From Halomonas sp. GFAJ-1 (GTDB lineage Bacteria > Pseudomonadota > Gammaproteobacteria > Pseudomonadales > Halomonadaceae), in the NCBI GenBank assembly GCA_002966495.1, contig CP016490.1:3472001-3536000 (forward strand): 64,000 nt of DNA, read 5' to 3'. The notes under the pieces are model-generated. The model searched no databases, had not been told where the DNA came from, and saw only the letters and a list, made by a program, of their open reading frames with translations. Positions 1-7,891 of the stretch are shown piece by piece. How positions within the stretch are numbered: position 1 is the stretch's first letter; every line of letters starts with the position of its first letter. The position numbers and the translations under genes were made by a program.

Positions 1-406
1 AGATATCAGCGAAGCTAACGAAGAAACCCTGGCGGGTAAAACCATTGGTGTTCAGCGCGGCACACTACAAGATAATTTCGTGACCGATAATTTCAACAGT
101 GTTGCCAATATCAGCCGCTACTCCACCGCTGATGACATGGTGCTGGATATGCAGGCACAGCGCCTGGACATCGTGTTCCTAGACTTCCCAATCGGCCAGT
201 CTACGCTGCTAAACAACGATAATGCTGATTATGTTGTGGTCGGCGAACGCATCAGCGAGCCTAAAGAGTACTTTGGCGACGGCTTTGGCATTGCCTTCCG
301 CCAGCGCGACGAAGCACTGGCAGAAAAATTCAATGACGCCCTCGCCGAGCTGAAAGACGATGGCACCTATGATGAAATCTTCGAGCGTTACTTCAGCGAA
401 GATTAA
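1..406 (+). CDS. Amino-acid-type ABC transporter solute-binding protein (5' truncated by window)
   Basis: The reading frame is open from base 2 to the TAA at 404-406, so only the C-terminal part of about 134 residues lies in the window. It holds the second lobe of a family 3 periplasmic solute-binding protein: the GVQRGTLQDNFV segment, an LDIVFLDFPIG stretch, and the C-terminal pattern GIAFRQRDEALAEKFNDAL followed by DGTYDEIFERYF that is usual in this family. The protein should bind a small polar solute, most likely an amino acid, in the periplasm. The next gene is a close paralogue aligned along its whole C-terminal half, so the two form a tandem duplication. No permease or ATPase gene is visible. 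The ligand cannot be told from sequence. Confidence 0.9.
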   Translation, partial: DISEANEETLAGKTIGVQRGTLQDNFVTDNFNSVANISRYSTADDMVLDMQAQRLDIVFLDFPIGQSTLLNNDNADYVVVGERISEPKEYFGDGFGIAFRQRDEALAEKFNDALAELKDDGTYDEIFERYFSED

Positions 407-748
407 TTCTAGCGAGTTTTATAAGCCTCCCCGACTTGGGGAGGCTTATACCGCCAGAGGCCAATATGCATACACCTCTTTCTCTTTTTATAGCGCAAGT
501 ACTGTGCACACTTCGCCCAGGAAATAGCGGCAACATTGCTTGTTTCTACCTGAGCGAATGGTTCGACGAATAGCCTTCCCTTCTTGGCACGCCCGTGCCA
601 TCTCACGCCCCTACGCGTGATCCTTGCTATACGTTAATAATAACGTAAAGCAACTCTACGCTTAGCGCACTCCCCTACTATAGCTAACGTGAATTACCGC
701 TAAGCATGCCATTATCAATATCAAAAAAAATCGCTTCAGGAGACTACT
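407..748. other. Intergenic region with inverted repeat
   Basis: No supportable gene lies here. The first part holds the perfect inverted repeat at 421-449, listed separately. The rest is AT-rich before the downstream binding-protein gene, whose ribosome binding site (AGGAG at 738-742) ends the region. A 65-codon minus-strand frame (409-606) has no family resemblance and no clear ribosome binding site, so I left it out. Confidence 0.6.
421..449 (+). terminator. Hairpin after the first binding-protein gene
   Basis: A perfect 12-bp inverted repeat (arms 421-432 and 438-449) with a 5-nt loop starts 15 bases after the stop codon. It is G+C-rich at its core. No run of T follows it on the plus strand, so it may be an attenuating or mRNA-stabilising hairpin rather than an efficient intrinsic terminator. 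Confidence 0.55.
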
Positions 749-1546
749 ATGCGTTATGCAACGCTACCCCTCGCCGCTATGCTCGCGGCTGGTGTTTCTA
801 TGCCTTTCGTGACCACGACTGCAGTGGCGCGTGACTATACAGATATTCGCCTTGGGGTCGACATCCCCTACGAGCCTTTCATGTACCGAGAAGCAGACGG
901 GACACTTACCGGCTTTGAAATTGAGTTAGGTAACGCGGTTTGTGATTACTTAGAAGCTAACTGCACCTGGGTTGAGCAAGACTGGGACGGCATTATTCCT
1001 GGGCTGCTCGCCCGTAACTACGATGCCATTATGTCCTCTATGGCGATTACCGATGAGCGTGCACAGCGGGTGCTGTTCTCTGAACCTTACTACACGACGC
1101 CCAGCGCCTGGATTACCACCCACGAACACGACATTGATATTGAAGACCGCGCCAGCCTTGAAGGCCTAACCGTAGGCGTTCAGCGCGCCACGCTGCAGGA
1201 TAACTATGTCACTGAGCTATATGGCGACGTGCTTGAAATCCGCCGCTACACGGGTGTGGATGATGTCGTCACCGATCTTTTGGCCGGACGCTTAGACCTT
1301 ACCTTCATGGATTACCCCATTGCCGAAGCAGCGATTGATATCGATACACCTGAGAGCGATTTCCAACGCATCAGTGATTTCATCAAAGAACCAGAGCATA
1401 TCTTTGGTAAAGGCGTTGGCGTTGCTTTCCGTCCCCGTGACGAAGCTCTGGCAGAGCGTTTCAATGAAGCCTTGAGCGCACTCAAAGAGGACGGTACCTA
1501 CGATGAAATCATGGGCCGTTACTTCAATTACGATGTGCGTTTATAA
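749..1546 (+). CDS. Family 3 periplasmic solute-binding protein
   Basis: This 265-residue protein starts with a typical Sec signal peptide ending near TTTAVA-RDYTD (cleavage around residue 28). The mature part shows the family 3 pattern: RLGVDIPYEPFMYREADG at the start of lobe 1, GFEIELGNAVCDYL, and W-D-GIIPGLLARNYDAIMSSMAITDER, the standard ligand-pocket region of lysine/arginine/ornithine- and glutamine-binding proteins. An AGGAG ribosome binding site lies 6 bases upstream. It is a paralogue of the truncated gene before it. The isoaspartyl-dipeptidase-like gene 92 bases downstream suggests a link to peptide or amino-acid salvage, which is inference. The ligand is unknown. Confidence 0.92.
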   Translation: MRYATLPLAAMLAAGVSMPFVTTTAVARDYTDIRLGVDIPYEPFMYREADGTLTGFEIELGNAVCDYLEANCTWVEQDWDGIIPGLLARNYDAIMSSMAITDERAQRVLFSEPYYTTPSAWITTHEHDIDIEDRASLEGLTVGVQRATLQDNYVTELYGDVLEIRRYTGVDDVVTDLLAGRLDLTFMDYPIAEAAIDIDTPESDFQRISDFIKEPEHIFGKGVGVAFRPRDEALAERFNEALSALKEDGTYDEIMGRYFNYDVRL

Positions 1547-1638
1547 ATACGCTTCGTACTCACTTTTCATAGGCACGATCTCTGCGCCGACCACTGGTCG
1601 GCGCATATTCACCACCTGCTGATTCCCCCGGGAAACAC

Positions 1639-2802
1639 ATGCTGACACTTGTTAAAAACGCCCAGCTGTTTACGCCAGAACCTCGCGGCCTTTGCCACCT
1701 ATTAATTGCCGACCAGCGTATCGCAGCGGTATTGGATGCCGCTGAACCAGTAAACGCAGGGGCGCTAATTGCCACTATAGACCTTGAAGGACGCAGGGTA
1801 ATTCCTGGGCTAGTTGACTCGCTAGTTCACTATATTGGTGGCGGCGGCGAAGGTGGGTTTGGCAACCGCACCGCCGAACTTAGCTTAGAAGATGCCTGCG
1901 CATCAGGCGTCACCACGTTAATTGGCGCGCTAGGCACCGATGCCCTAACCCGCACGCCGGCTAACTTAATTGGCAAAGCACGAGAACTCGCCGCTGGCGG
2001 CTTGACCACCTACGCCTATACCGGCTCTTACCAGCTGCCGCCGGTAACGCTTACCGGTTCGATTGCCAGCGATATTCTCTATATCCCAGAGTTTATCGGC
2101 GTAGGTGAAGTGGCGATTAGCGACCATCGCGGCTCTCAGCCCAGCACCCATGAACTAACACGGCTAGCCTCCGATGCCCGCACCGCTGGCTTGCTGGCAG
2201 GAAAATCCGGCATTGTGTTTATTCACACCGGAGACGCCGACACTCACCTGGAGCCGCTTCGCCAAGTGGCAAAGCATAGTGCTATACCGCTTTCACAGTT
2301 CTACCCCACTCACATCAATCGTACCGCCACTCTGTTTGAAGATGGCCTACGCTTTGCCCGGGAGGGTGGCCGAATCGACTTCACCACCAGCACAACACCG
2401 GAATTGCTGGCGGGCGGCGAAGTCCCTGCATCAGAGGCAGTGGCACGGGCACTAAAAGCACGTATTGAGCCTAGCCAGCTAAGTCTCTCTTCAGATGCCA
2501 ATGCCTCGCTGCCAGAATTTGATAAGCAGCACCGTTTTATTGGTTTAAAACCCGGCAGACTAAGCAGTTTGTTTGACGTACTGGGCGAGTGCGTGAACGA
2601 GCATTGCATTCCTATGGAACAGGCGCTGCGCTGCGCTGCTACGACTGCCGCAGATGCACTAAAATTGCCCCATAAAGGCCGCTTACACGCCGGTGCTGAC
2701 GCTGACTTTATCGTGCTTGCTGAAAATCGCTGGTCGATTGATCAAGTATGGGCATTAGGCAAACCGATTTACGATAGTGAATCCAATGGTAAAGTGCGCT
2801 AG
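1639..2802 (+). CDS. Isoaspartyl dipeptidase-like amidohydrolase (IadA family), metal site altered
   Basis: A 387-residue member of the amidohydrolase superfamily that matches Escherichia coli isoaspartyl dipeptidase from end to end: LFTPE-RG at the N-terminus, the glycine-rich IGGGGEGG, ISDHRGSQP, PTHINRT, LSSDANAS, and a C-terminal GADADFIVL. IadA cleaves beta-aspartyl dipeptides formed from damaged proteins. By alignment from memory the metal ligands are His64, His196, His225 and Asp286, all present. The first histidine of the HxH motif is Leu62 (SLVH instead of QHVH), and the position of the carboxylated lysine is Glu157 (GVGEVAISDHR). A glutamate bridge occurs elsewhere in the superfamily, but loss of the first histidine is odd and may mean a changed or lost activity. 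Confidence 0.82.
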   Translation: MLTLVKNAQLFTPEPRGLCHLLIADQRIAAVLDAAEPVNAGALIATIDLEGRRVIPGLVDSLVHYIGGGGEGGFGNRTAELSLEDACASGVTTLIGALGTDALTRTPANLIGKARELAAGGLTTYAYTGSYQLPPVTLTGSIASDILYIPEFIGVGEVAISDHRGSQPSTHELTRLASDARTAGLLAGKSGIVFIHTGDADTHLEPLRQVAKHSAIPLSQFYPTHINRTATLFEDGLRFAREGGRIDFTTSTTPELLAGGEVPASEAVARALKARIEPSQLSLSSDANASLPEFDKQHRFIGLKPGRLSSLFDVLGECVNEHCIPMEQALRCAATTAADALKLPHKGRLHAGADADFIVLAENRWSIDQVWALGKPIYDSESNGKVR

Positions 2803-2883
2803 CAAATAGCACTGTTTCAAAAACCGAACTTGCGCAGCCAAATCGGGTCTTTACTCCAGCATGGACACTTACAAGGAGGTACC

Positions 2884-3708
2884 ATGGCTGAACAAATGGC
2901 AGCGCACTCGTCACCCGCGCCAGGTAAGGTGGAGGCGTTTCGCCCTTCATCGCACTGGACCGCATGGGGGCAGTGGCTCGCGCTTTTCACCATGACGGTG
3001 GATCATCTCACCCGCTATGTGCTGCCCGGCGCATGGGAATTAGACTGGGCAGGCTCGTCTATTGGCCGCATTGCTTTTCCGCTATTTGCGGCTATGGTGG
3101 CGTGGCATGGGCTGTTTAACACCCGTAACCCGTTGCGCTATTCCTGGCGAATTTTAATTATTGGGCTAGCGGCTCAAGTGCCTTATATGATGATGCCGCG
3201 CGCCTCCGATGCCTTTATTCTTAACGTCTGTTTTACCTTGGCAAGCGGTTTAGCCCTAGGTGCTTTAGTACGCCAGGGCTGGCAACACTATCTTCAGCAA
3301 ACCCTTAGTTTGGGCTGGCTGATGCTGGGTGCCGGGCTTGGGGTGACTGCTTGGTACTTGCTAGGATTTTGGGTGGAGTATGGCCATAACGGACTGCTGC
3401 TGATACCGCTATTTATGTTCGCTATGCAGGCGCTTAGTGAAACCCGCGATGCGCTAATATCACGCCTTTGGGCGGGGTTAGCTGCTTTTCCCGTGTTATG
3501 GATTGCAGGTCAGATGAACGCCTCCGACATGGCAAAGTCGTTCACGGTGGCTACCTGTGTGGTTGTGCTCATGCTGGCCGCAGGCGCGGCACAGCGTGTA
3601 CCACCCGTGGCGCTCGCCATGCCGCGACGACTCTGGTTAGCCTGGTACCCGGGGCACTTTGCACTTATTGCCCTGTGGCTACTGCTTAGCGGCCAGCTGG
3701 CAGGCTAG
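2884..3708 (+). CDS. TraX family membrane protein
   Basis: A 274-residue polytopic protein with about seven to eight hydrophobic segments. The N-terminal TMTVDHLTRYVLPG followed by GRIAFPLFAAMVAWH is the signature of the TraX family, named after the F-plasmid pilin acetylase. Chromosomal members are widespread and their substrate is unknown. I chose the ATG at 2884 because AAGGAGGT ends 3 bases upstream; the same frame is open to 2830. The gene converges with the diguanylate cyclase gene and overlaps its 3' end by 23 bases. No conjugation gene is nearby, so a role in pilin acetylation is not implied. Confidence 0.85.
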   Translation: MAEQMAAHSSPAPGKVEAFRPSSHWTAWGQWLALFTMTVDHLTRYVLPGAWELDWAGSSIGRIAFPLFAAMVAWHGLFNTRNPLRYSWRILIIGLAAQVPYMMMPRASDAFILNVCFTLASGLALGALVRQGWQHYLQQTLSLGWLMLGAGLGVTAWYLLGFWVEYGHNGLLLIPLFMFAMQALSETRDALISRLWAGLAAFPVLWIAGQMNASDMAKSFTVATCVVVLMLAAGAAQRVPPVALAMPRRLWLAWYPGHFALIALWLLLSGQLAG

Positions 3709-5311
3709 AAATTTCTTCAGCCACACGCTTGTTTACTTCATCACGCATCCAGGGCTGGTAGCGCTTTAGCCGCGCCCGGCCTTCGGTTTTCGCTTGGTAC
3801 ATCGCCGTATCAGCTTCTTTTAACACTTCAGCATGGTCGCACTTAGCCGCATTAAAACAGGTGTAGCCCATGCTAGGTGTTACCTCAACGGCACGATTCT
3901 CTAGCTGATACTTGCCAGATAAACTCTGCTGAACATTTTGCATATAGCTCTTCGCCTGGGCTTCCAATGCCTTAGGGGCCACCTCGTCAAACAGTGCTAG
4001 CAATACAAACTCGTCGCCACTTAAACGTGCGGCCATATCGCTCTCTTTTAAGCACTGCTCCAGGCGGCGAGCAACCTGTACCAATAGCTCATCACCAGCG
4101 GCGTGGCCCATGGTGTCGTTGATCAGCTTGAAACGATCCATATCTAGAAACATCACCAAGCCGCTACGCTGCTCGCTTTCATGCTCATTGCACAACGCTT
4201 TTAAACGCTCAATAAAGCACCGGCGGTTGGGCAGGTCAGTGAGCGCATCATAGAACGCCTGGCGATAAATAATCGCCTCATTGTGTTTACGCTCAGTGAA
4301 GTCTTCAATAATCGCCACTCCACCTACGCGCTCATCGTTGGCACTATTCACACCGTTAAAAAAAGCACGGAGCGGGGTGCCTTCTTTAGCGCTAGGCATG
4401 CGGAAAGTACCTTCGTAATACCCCGAGCCGTTTTCCAGGGCATCCTTGACTGCTTGCGCTACCTCACCATCCGCTGAGCGCGCCAGCATCCGGTAACCAA
4501 TGAGCTGGGCACGGTCAACGCCGAGTATCTCTAGAAGTTTATGGTTACAGTCGGTGATCCAGCCATGGGCATCAAAATGCAGCACTCCTAATGGCGAATG
4601 GTGGAAAATAGAGCGGTAGCGATTCTCACTCTCTTGCAGCTGCGCTTCCCGTGCTGCCATGCTCACTCGAAGGGCAATATTATCGTGAATCGTGTAGCTA
4701 AAGCGCCGGCTGGCAATCAGAATCAGTGCTAAAAACAGCACGAGCATCAAGCCGATCAAAATCGACAGAGACGTGCCCATCAGCATGAACTGAATTTTTA
4801 ATGGCAATAAAATGGGCAGCACAAAGCCCAGCGCTACCCACCATACCGAAGAGAGCGTTGTGACGCCGCCTGCCGCAATGCCTGCTAATACAATGGAAAG
4901 CGCCGCCACTTGTCCTGGGTGTTCCGTGCTAAATAGCAGTATCCCCGAGGCCCCCCACACACAGCCAGCAGCAATTGCTCCCATGGTAAACCAGCGCAGC
5001 CAGCGGTGGCGCTGCTGCTGCGTAATAGGCAGCTGTTTAAAGCGATAGGCCAATGAGAGTCGCAAGCCGGACACGACCGCAAGCGTCACAAACCAGCCAA
5101 CCAGTAAAACAGCGTTAACCACGGGCCACATAGCGGCGACCAGTAACCCACCCGCGAGCACGCTACTTAGCACCGGCTGCCACAGGTTATCGTAGAGTAA
5201 ACGTACTTTTTCGCAGCGTAAGCGCTGCTGTGTCAGAAGATGGTCGCGCTGATAACCACTGCGCAGCCCAGACGCCGTAGCCGTTGTGGCTAAAAAGCTG
5301 GGGGGCGGCAT
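3686..5311 (-). CDS. Membrane PAS-GGDEF diguanylate cyclase
   Basis: A 541-residue protein. The N-terminal third has about six hydrophobic helices (from residue about 38 to 195), then a PAS domain (ENRYRSIFHHSPLGVLHFDAHG onward), then a GGDEF domain with DALTDLPNRR, DMDRFKLINDTMGHAAGD and the active-site motif RLSGDEF near residue 430. SGDEF is a recognised variant that can still make cyclic di-GMP from two GTP. The inhibitory I-site, normally RxxD five residues before the motif, reads KESD, so product feedback is probably weak or absent. An AGGGAG ribosome binding site precedes the ATG. It is probably monocistronic; the signal it senses is unknown. Confidence 0.9.
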   Translation of the reverse strand: MPPPSFLATTATASGLRSGYQRDHLLTQQRLRCEKVRLLYDNLWQPVLSSVLAGGLLVAAMWPVVNAVLLVGWFVTLAVVSGLRLSLAYRFKQLPITQQQRHRWLRWFTMGAIAAGCVWGASGILLFSTEHPGQVAALSIVLAGIAAGGVTTLSSVWWVALGFVLPILLPLKIQFMLMGTSLSILIGLMLVLFLALILIASRRFSYTIHDNIALRVSMAAREAQLQESENRYRSIFHHSPLGVLHFDAHGWITDCNHKLLEILGVDRAQLIGYRMLARSADGEVAQAVKDALENGSGYYEGTFRMPSAKEGTPLRAFFNGVNSANDERVGGVAIIEDFTERKHNEAIIYRQAFYDALTDLPNRRCFIERLKALCNEHESEQRSGLVMFLDMDRFKLINDTMGHAAGDELLVQVARRLEQCLKESDMAARLSGDEFVLLALFDEVAPKALEAQAKSYMQNVQQSLSGKYQLENRAVEVTPSMGYTCFNAAKCDHAEVLKEADTAMYQAKTEGRARLKRYQPWMRDEVNKRVAEEISSLPAGR

Positions 5312-5423
5312 ACAAACTCCCTGTATTTATGTCGGCTTATAACCAATCTTATTTGCTTGTGCGAACAATGTTCACACGTTTGTTTTAGCACGTTTACGAA
5401 ATAAAAGTAGCCTATGAGCTAAT

Positions 5424-5449
5424 AAAAAGCCGCCTGAGGTTAGGCGGCT
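5424..5449 (-). terminator. Intrinsic terminator downstream of purK
   Basis: An 8-bp perfect G+C-rich stem (arms 5428-5435 and 5442-5449, 6-nt loop) is followed on the minus strand by five T, the layout of a rho-independent terminator for the purEK transcript. Confidence 0.85.
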
Positions 5450-5453
5450 GGTA

Positions 5454-5479
5454 AAAAAAGCTTTAAAAGAAGCTTTTTT
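5454..5479. terminator. A/T-rich palindrome overlapping the purK stop
   Basis: A 10-bp inverted repeat (5454-5463 and 5470-5479) made of AAAAAAGCTT and AAGCTTTTTT overlaps the purK stop codon. It has A runs on one side and T runs on the other, so it could add to termination in either direction. The stronger terminator lies just beyond. Confidence 0.45.
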
Positions 5480-6617
5480 ACTGAGAAATATTAAAACTCC
5501 ACGCCACGGGCGGGGCATCAGGTATCAGCGCTTGGCAGGCGCGCACCTTTTCAATCAGTTCAGCGTGGTTAGCGGCGACGACGTTCACATGGGCCAGCTT
5601 ACGTCCGGTGCGCTCGGCTTTATCGTAGCGGTGAAGGTGCGCATGCCCCAGCGCCAGCAGCGCAGCGTTGTCGCCTTCGCGGCCAATCACATTAACCATG
5701 CAGGTAGGGGCTATCGCCTCAGTGCTGCCCAGCGGCAACCCCTGCACGGCGCGCAGGTGATTCTCAAACTGGCTAGTGACCGCACCATCCATGGTCCAGT
5801 GCCCAGAGTTGTGCACGCGGGGCGCCATTTCATTCGCTAACAGCCCACCATCGCGGGTTTGGAACAGCTCTAGCGCCAGCACGCCTACGTAGTCCAATTC
5901 ATCCAACAAGGCACGGATATAGCCATCGGCGGTTTGCTGAACGCTGGCGTCTAAATCGGGCAGTGGCGCAACGGAGTAACGCAAAATACCATCAACGTGC
6001 TGATTTTCTGCCATGGGGTAGAACACCACCTCACCATCGCGGCCGCGCACAGCAATCATCGAGACTTCGCGCACAAAATCCACAAAGGCCTCAACGACCA
6101 GCTGCGGGTGGCCAATAGCCTTCCACGCGTCATGCGCTTGCTCTGGTGCTTTTAGTACCGCCTGCCCTTTGCCGTCGTAGCCCTCAGTCACCGACTTAGC
6201 CACCACCGGGCAGCCTAACTCAACCGCTGCAGCTTCAAGCTGCTCTGCGCTCTCCACCACACGGTAAGCAGGCGTGGGGATACCCAAACGATCAAACAGG
6301 GTTTTCTCTTCAACACGATTTTGACACACCGCAATCGCGCGGCTGCTGGGGTATACCGGTTTGTGCTGCTCAATCTGCTGCACAAGCTCAACCGGCAAGT
6401 GCTCAAACTCGTAGGTCACCACATCGACCTTATCGAGAAACTCCGCCAAACGCTGGTTATCAGGGTCGACAATCACCTCACCAATCCCCGCGCTCGGGTT
6501 GCCGGTAGTATCTAAAAACGTAAAGCGATTACCTAGAGGGTAGCCCGCCAGCGCTAACATGCGACCCAACTGGCCGGCACCTAAGATGCCAATGTTCTTT
6601 GAGATGCCAGAACTCAT
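5478..6617 (-). CDS. purK: N5-carboxyaminoimidazole ribonucleotide synthase
   Basis: A 379-residue ATP-grasp enzyme of de novo purine synthesis. It carboxylates 5-aminoimidazole ribonucleotide with ATP and bicarbonate to make N5-CAIR, the substrate of PurE. Visible features are the N-terminal nucleotide-fold motif GILGAGQLGRMLALAG, the ATP-grasp stretch GCPVVAKSVTEGYDGKGQ, and the catalytic region ALELFQTRDGGLLANEMAPRVHNSGHWT. Length and domain order match the family. It lies 12 bases downstream of purE in the same orientation, the usual purEK operon, and ends at a clear terminator. Confidence 0.97.
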   Translation of the reverse strand: MSSGISKNIGILGAGQLGRMLALAGYPLGNRFTFLDTTGNPSAGIGEVIVDPDNQRLAEFLDKVDVVTYEFEHLPVELVQQIEQHKPVYPSSRAIAVCQNRVEEKTLFDRLGIPTPAYRVVESAEQLEAAAVELGCPVVAKSVTEGYDGKGQAVLKAPEQAHDAWKAIGHPQLVVEAFVDFVREVSMIAVRGRDGEVVFYPMAENQHVDGILRYSVAPLPDLDASVQQTADGYIRALLDELDYVGVLALELFQTRDGGLLANEMAPRVHNSGHWTMDGAVTSQFENHLRAVQGLPLGSTEAIAPTCMVNVIGREGDNAALLALGHAHLHRYDKAERTGRKLAHVNVVAANHAELIEKVRACQALIPDAPPVAWSFNISQ

Positions 6618-6629
6618 TACCAGAACTCC

Positions 6630-7142
6630 TTAGTTCGCTTCCGCATCGGGGCGCGGGTCAGGGTTATCCAGCACTAGCTGGGTTTGCTCGGCACGGAAAG
6701 CTTCCACTGCTTCGCGGATAGCGGTGTCTTGCAAACCAACAATTTGCGCTGCCAGCAAACCGGCATTGGTGGCCCCGGCCTTGCCAATGGCCAGCGTACC
6801 CACCGCAATACCGCCGGGCATTTGCGCAATAGAGAGCAGCGAATCCAAGCCTTTCAACGCTTTGGATTCAACCGGCACGCCCAGCACCGGAAGCGCCGTT
6901 TGCGAGGCCACCATGCCTGGCAAGTGGGCCGCACCGCCTGCACCCGCCACAATTACCTGGAGGCCACGCTCAGCAGCACTTTTCGCATATTCGAACAGCA
7001 GGTCTGGGGTCCGATGCGCTGACACCACGCGGGTTTCATAGGCAACGCCCAACCGCTCTAACATCGCCACCGCGTGCTCCATGACCGGCCAATCAGATTT
7101 TGACCCCATGATCACGCCCACTTTAGGTGCGCTGTTCGACAT
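6630..7142 (-). CDS. purE: N5-CAIR mutase, class I PurE
   Basis: A 170-residue cytoplasmic protein that converts N5-CAIR to CAIR in purine synthesis, working as an octamer in known relatives. The nucleotide-binding motif GSKSDWPVM, the catalytic SAHRTPD and the AGGAAHLPGM loop are all present, which marks it as the bacterial class I enzyme. It is first gene of purEK and is transcribed divergently from the small HTH gene. The 219-base region upstream holds the 10-bp direct repeat at 7256-7275 that resembles PurR half-sites. Confidence 0.97.
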   Translation of the reverse strand: MSNSAPKVGVIMGSKSDWPVMEHAVAMLERLGVAYETRVVSAHRTPDLLFEYAKSAAERGLQVIVAGAGGAAHLPGMVASQTALPVLGVPVESKALKGLDSLLSIAQMPGGIAVGTLAIGKAGATNAGLLAAQIVGLQDTAIREAVEAFRAEQTQLVLDNPDPRPDAEAN

Positions 7143-7255
7143 GCAAAAACTCCTCGGCCAACGGCCTCGTTAAGCAAAAAAGCAGTGGAAAAAGCCGCAC
7201 ACAGTGCGCAGCTCACTCAGAAATAGGAAGGCGCGTAGTTTACCAGAGCCGTAAC

Positions 7256-7275
7256 CGTTTGCGGGCGTTTGCGTG
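7256..7275. promoter_or_regulatory. Direct repeat resembling PurR half-sites
   Basis: Two adjacent 10-base units, CGTTTGCGGG and CGTTTGCGTG, stand between purE and the divergent HTH gene. CGTTTGCGT matches the right half of the enterobacterial PurR box. The expected inverted partner is missing, so this is only a candidate operator for purEK. Confidence 0.25.
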
Positions 7276-7361
7276 ATCGTGAAATTTTCATCAAATTAGG
7301 CATTGAAAAGCGCGCGACTTGGCGGCATTGTGTGATTGTCATTTCAGACTGATGGAGTCCC

Positions 7362-7634
7362 ATGAGTACGGCATACTCAACCGCTTACGCAGAAACGCTG
7401 GATCCTCCGCGAAGCAGCCCTGACCTCGACGTCAGGGATTTAGAAAAACGTACGCGCCTAATGCGTATTATTACCCGTCTGATTGCTATTTCAGACCTAG
7501 GAAGTCGTGATATCGCCCGCCGGGCGGGTCTTCCAGTGCAAAAGGTCAGCGACCTGCTCGCCGGAAGGCTTGAGCACCTCAACATTGACGAACTCAATGT
7601 ACTGCGTCGCACCCTAGAGCTGGAGGCGCCATAG
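7362..7634 (+). CDS. Small helix-turn-helix (XRE-like) DNA-binding protein
   Basis: A 90-residue protein whose C-terminal 55 residues fit a Cro/CI-type helix-turn-helix: RDIARRAGLPVQKVSDLLAGRLEHLNIDEL. In this pattern the second helix is followed by the recognition helix containing QKVSDLL. The N-terminal 30 residues are polar and look unstructured. It is probably a small regulator. The gene is divergent from purE and followed by a strong intrinsic terminator, so it is a single-gene unit. The target is unknown; no toxin partner lies next to it. Confidence 0.7.
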   Translation: MSTAYSTAYAETLDPPRSSPDLDVRDLEKRTRLMRIITRLIAISDLGSRDIARRAGLPVQKVSDLLAGRLEHLNIDELNVLRRTLELEAP

Positions 7635-7671
7635 CAACAGCTGCTACATCAGAATCTCCCCTCTTTTCAAT

Positions 7672-7706
7672 ACAGGCTGGCCCATTGGGTCAGCCTGTTT
7701 TTATTT
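7672..7706 (+). terminator. Intrinsic terminator after the HTH gene
   Basis: Arms ACAGGCTG (7672-7679) and CAGCCTGT (7691-7698) pair perfectly, with an inner CCCA/TGGG extension, and are followed by a T-rich tail (GTTTTTATTT). It lies 37 bases after the stop codon. Confidence 0.9.
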
Positions 7707-7791
7707 GTACCGCTTAATAGACGATATTTCGTTAAAACAATCAGTTAGCGCTCTAAGATTAAGAAAGCATTAAGAAATCCACGCTAACCCA

Positions 7792-7833
7792 TTGACGGTA
7801 ATCAATTTTTTCCTTCAGCTTGAGGCGTAACCT
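7792..7833 (+). promoter_or_regulatory. Candidate FNR/Anr-dependent promoter of ttrBCA
   Basis: TTGAC-GGTA-ATCAA at 7792-7805 matches the FNR/Anr consensus TTGAT-N4-ATCAA at 9 of 10 defined bases. If it works as a class II activator site centred at -41.5, the -10 element would fall near 7828-7833, where TAACCT (3 of 6 matches) is found. The site is 86 bases before the ttrB start. This fits oxygen control of an anaerobic respiratory enzyme. The -10 assignment is weak; the box itself is clear. Confidence 0.6.
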
Positions 7834-7891
7834 TAGCCTATACCGACCATTCGCCCCCTGCGAATGACGCTTTATCCGCTAAGGAGGCGCT

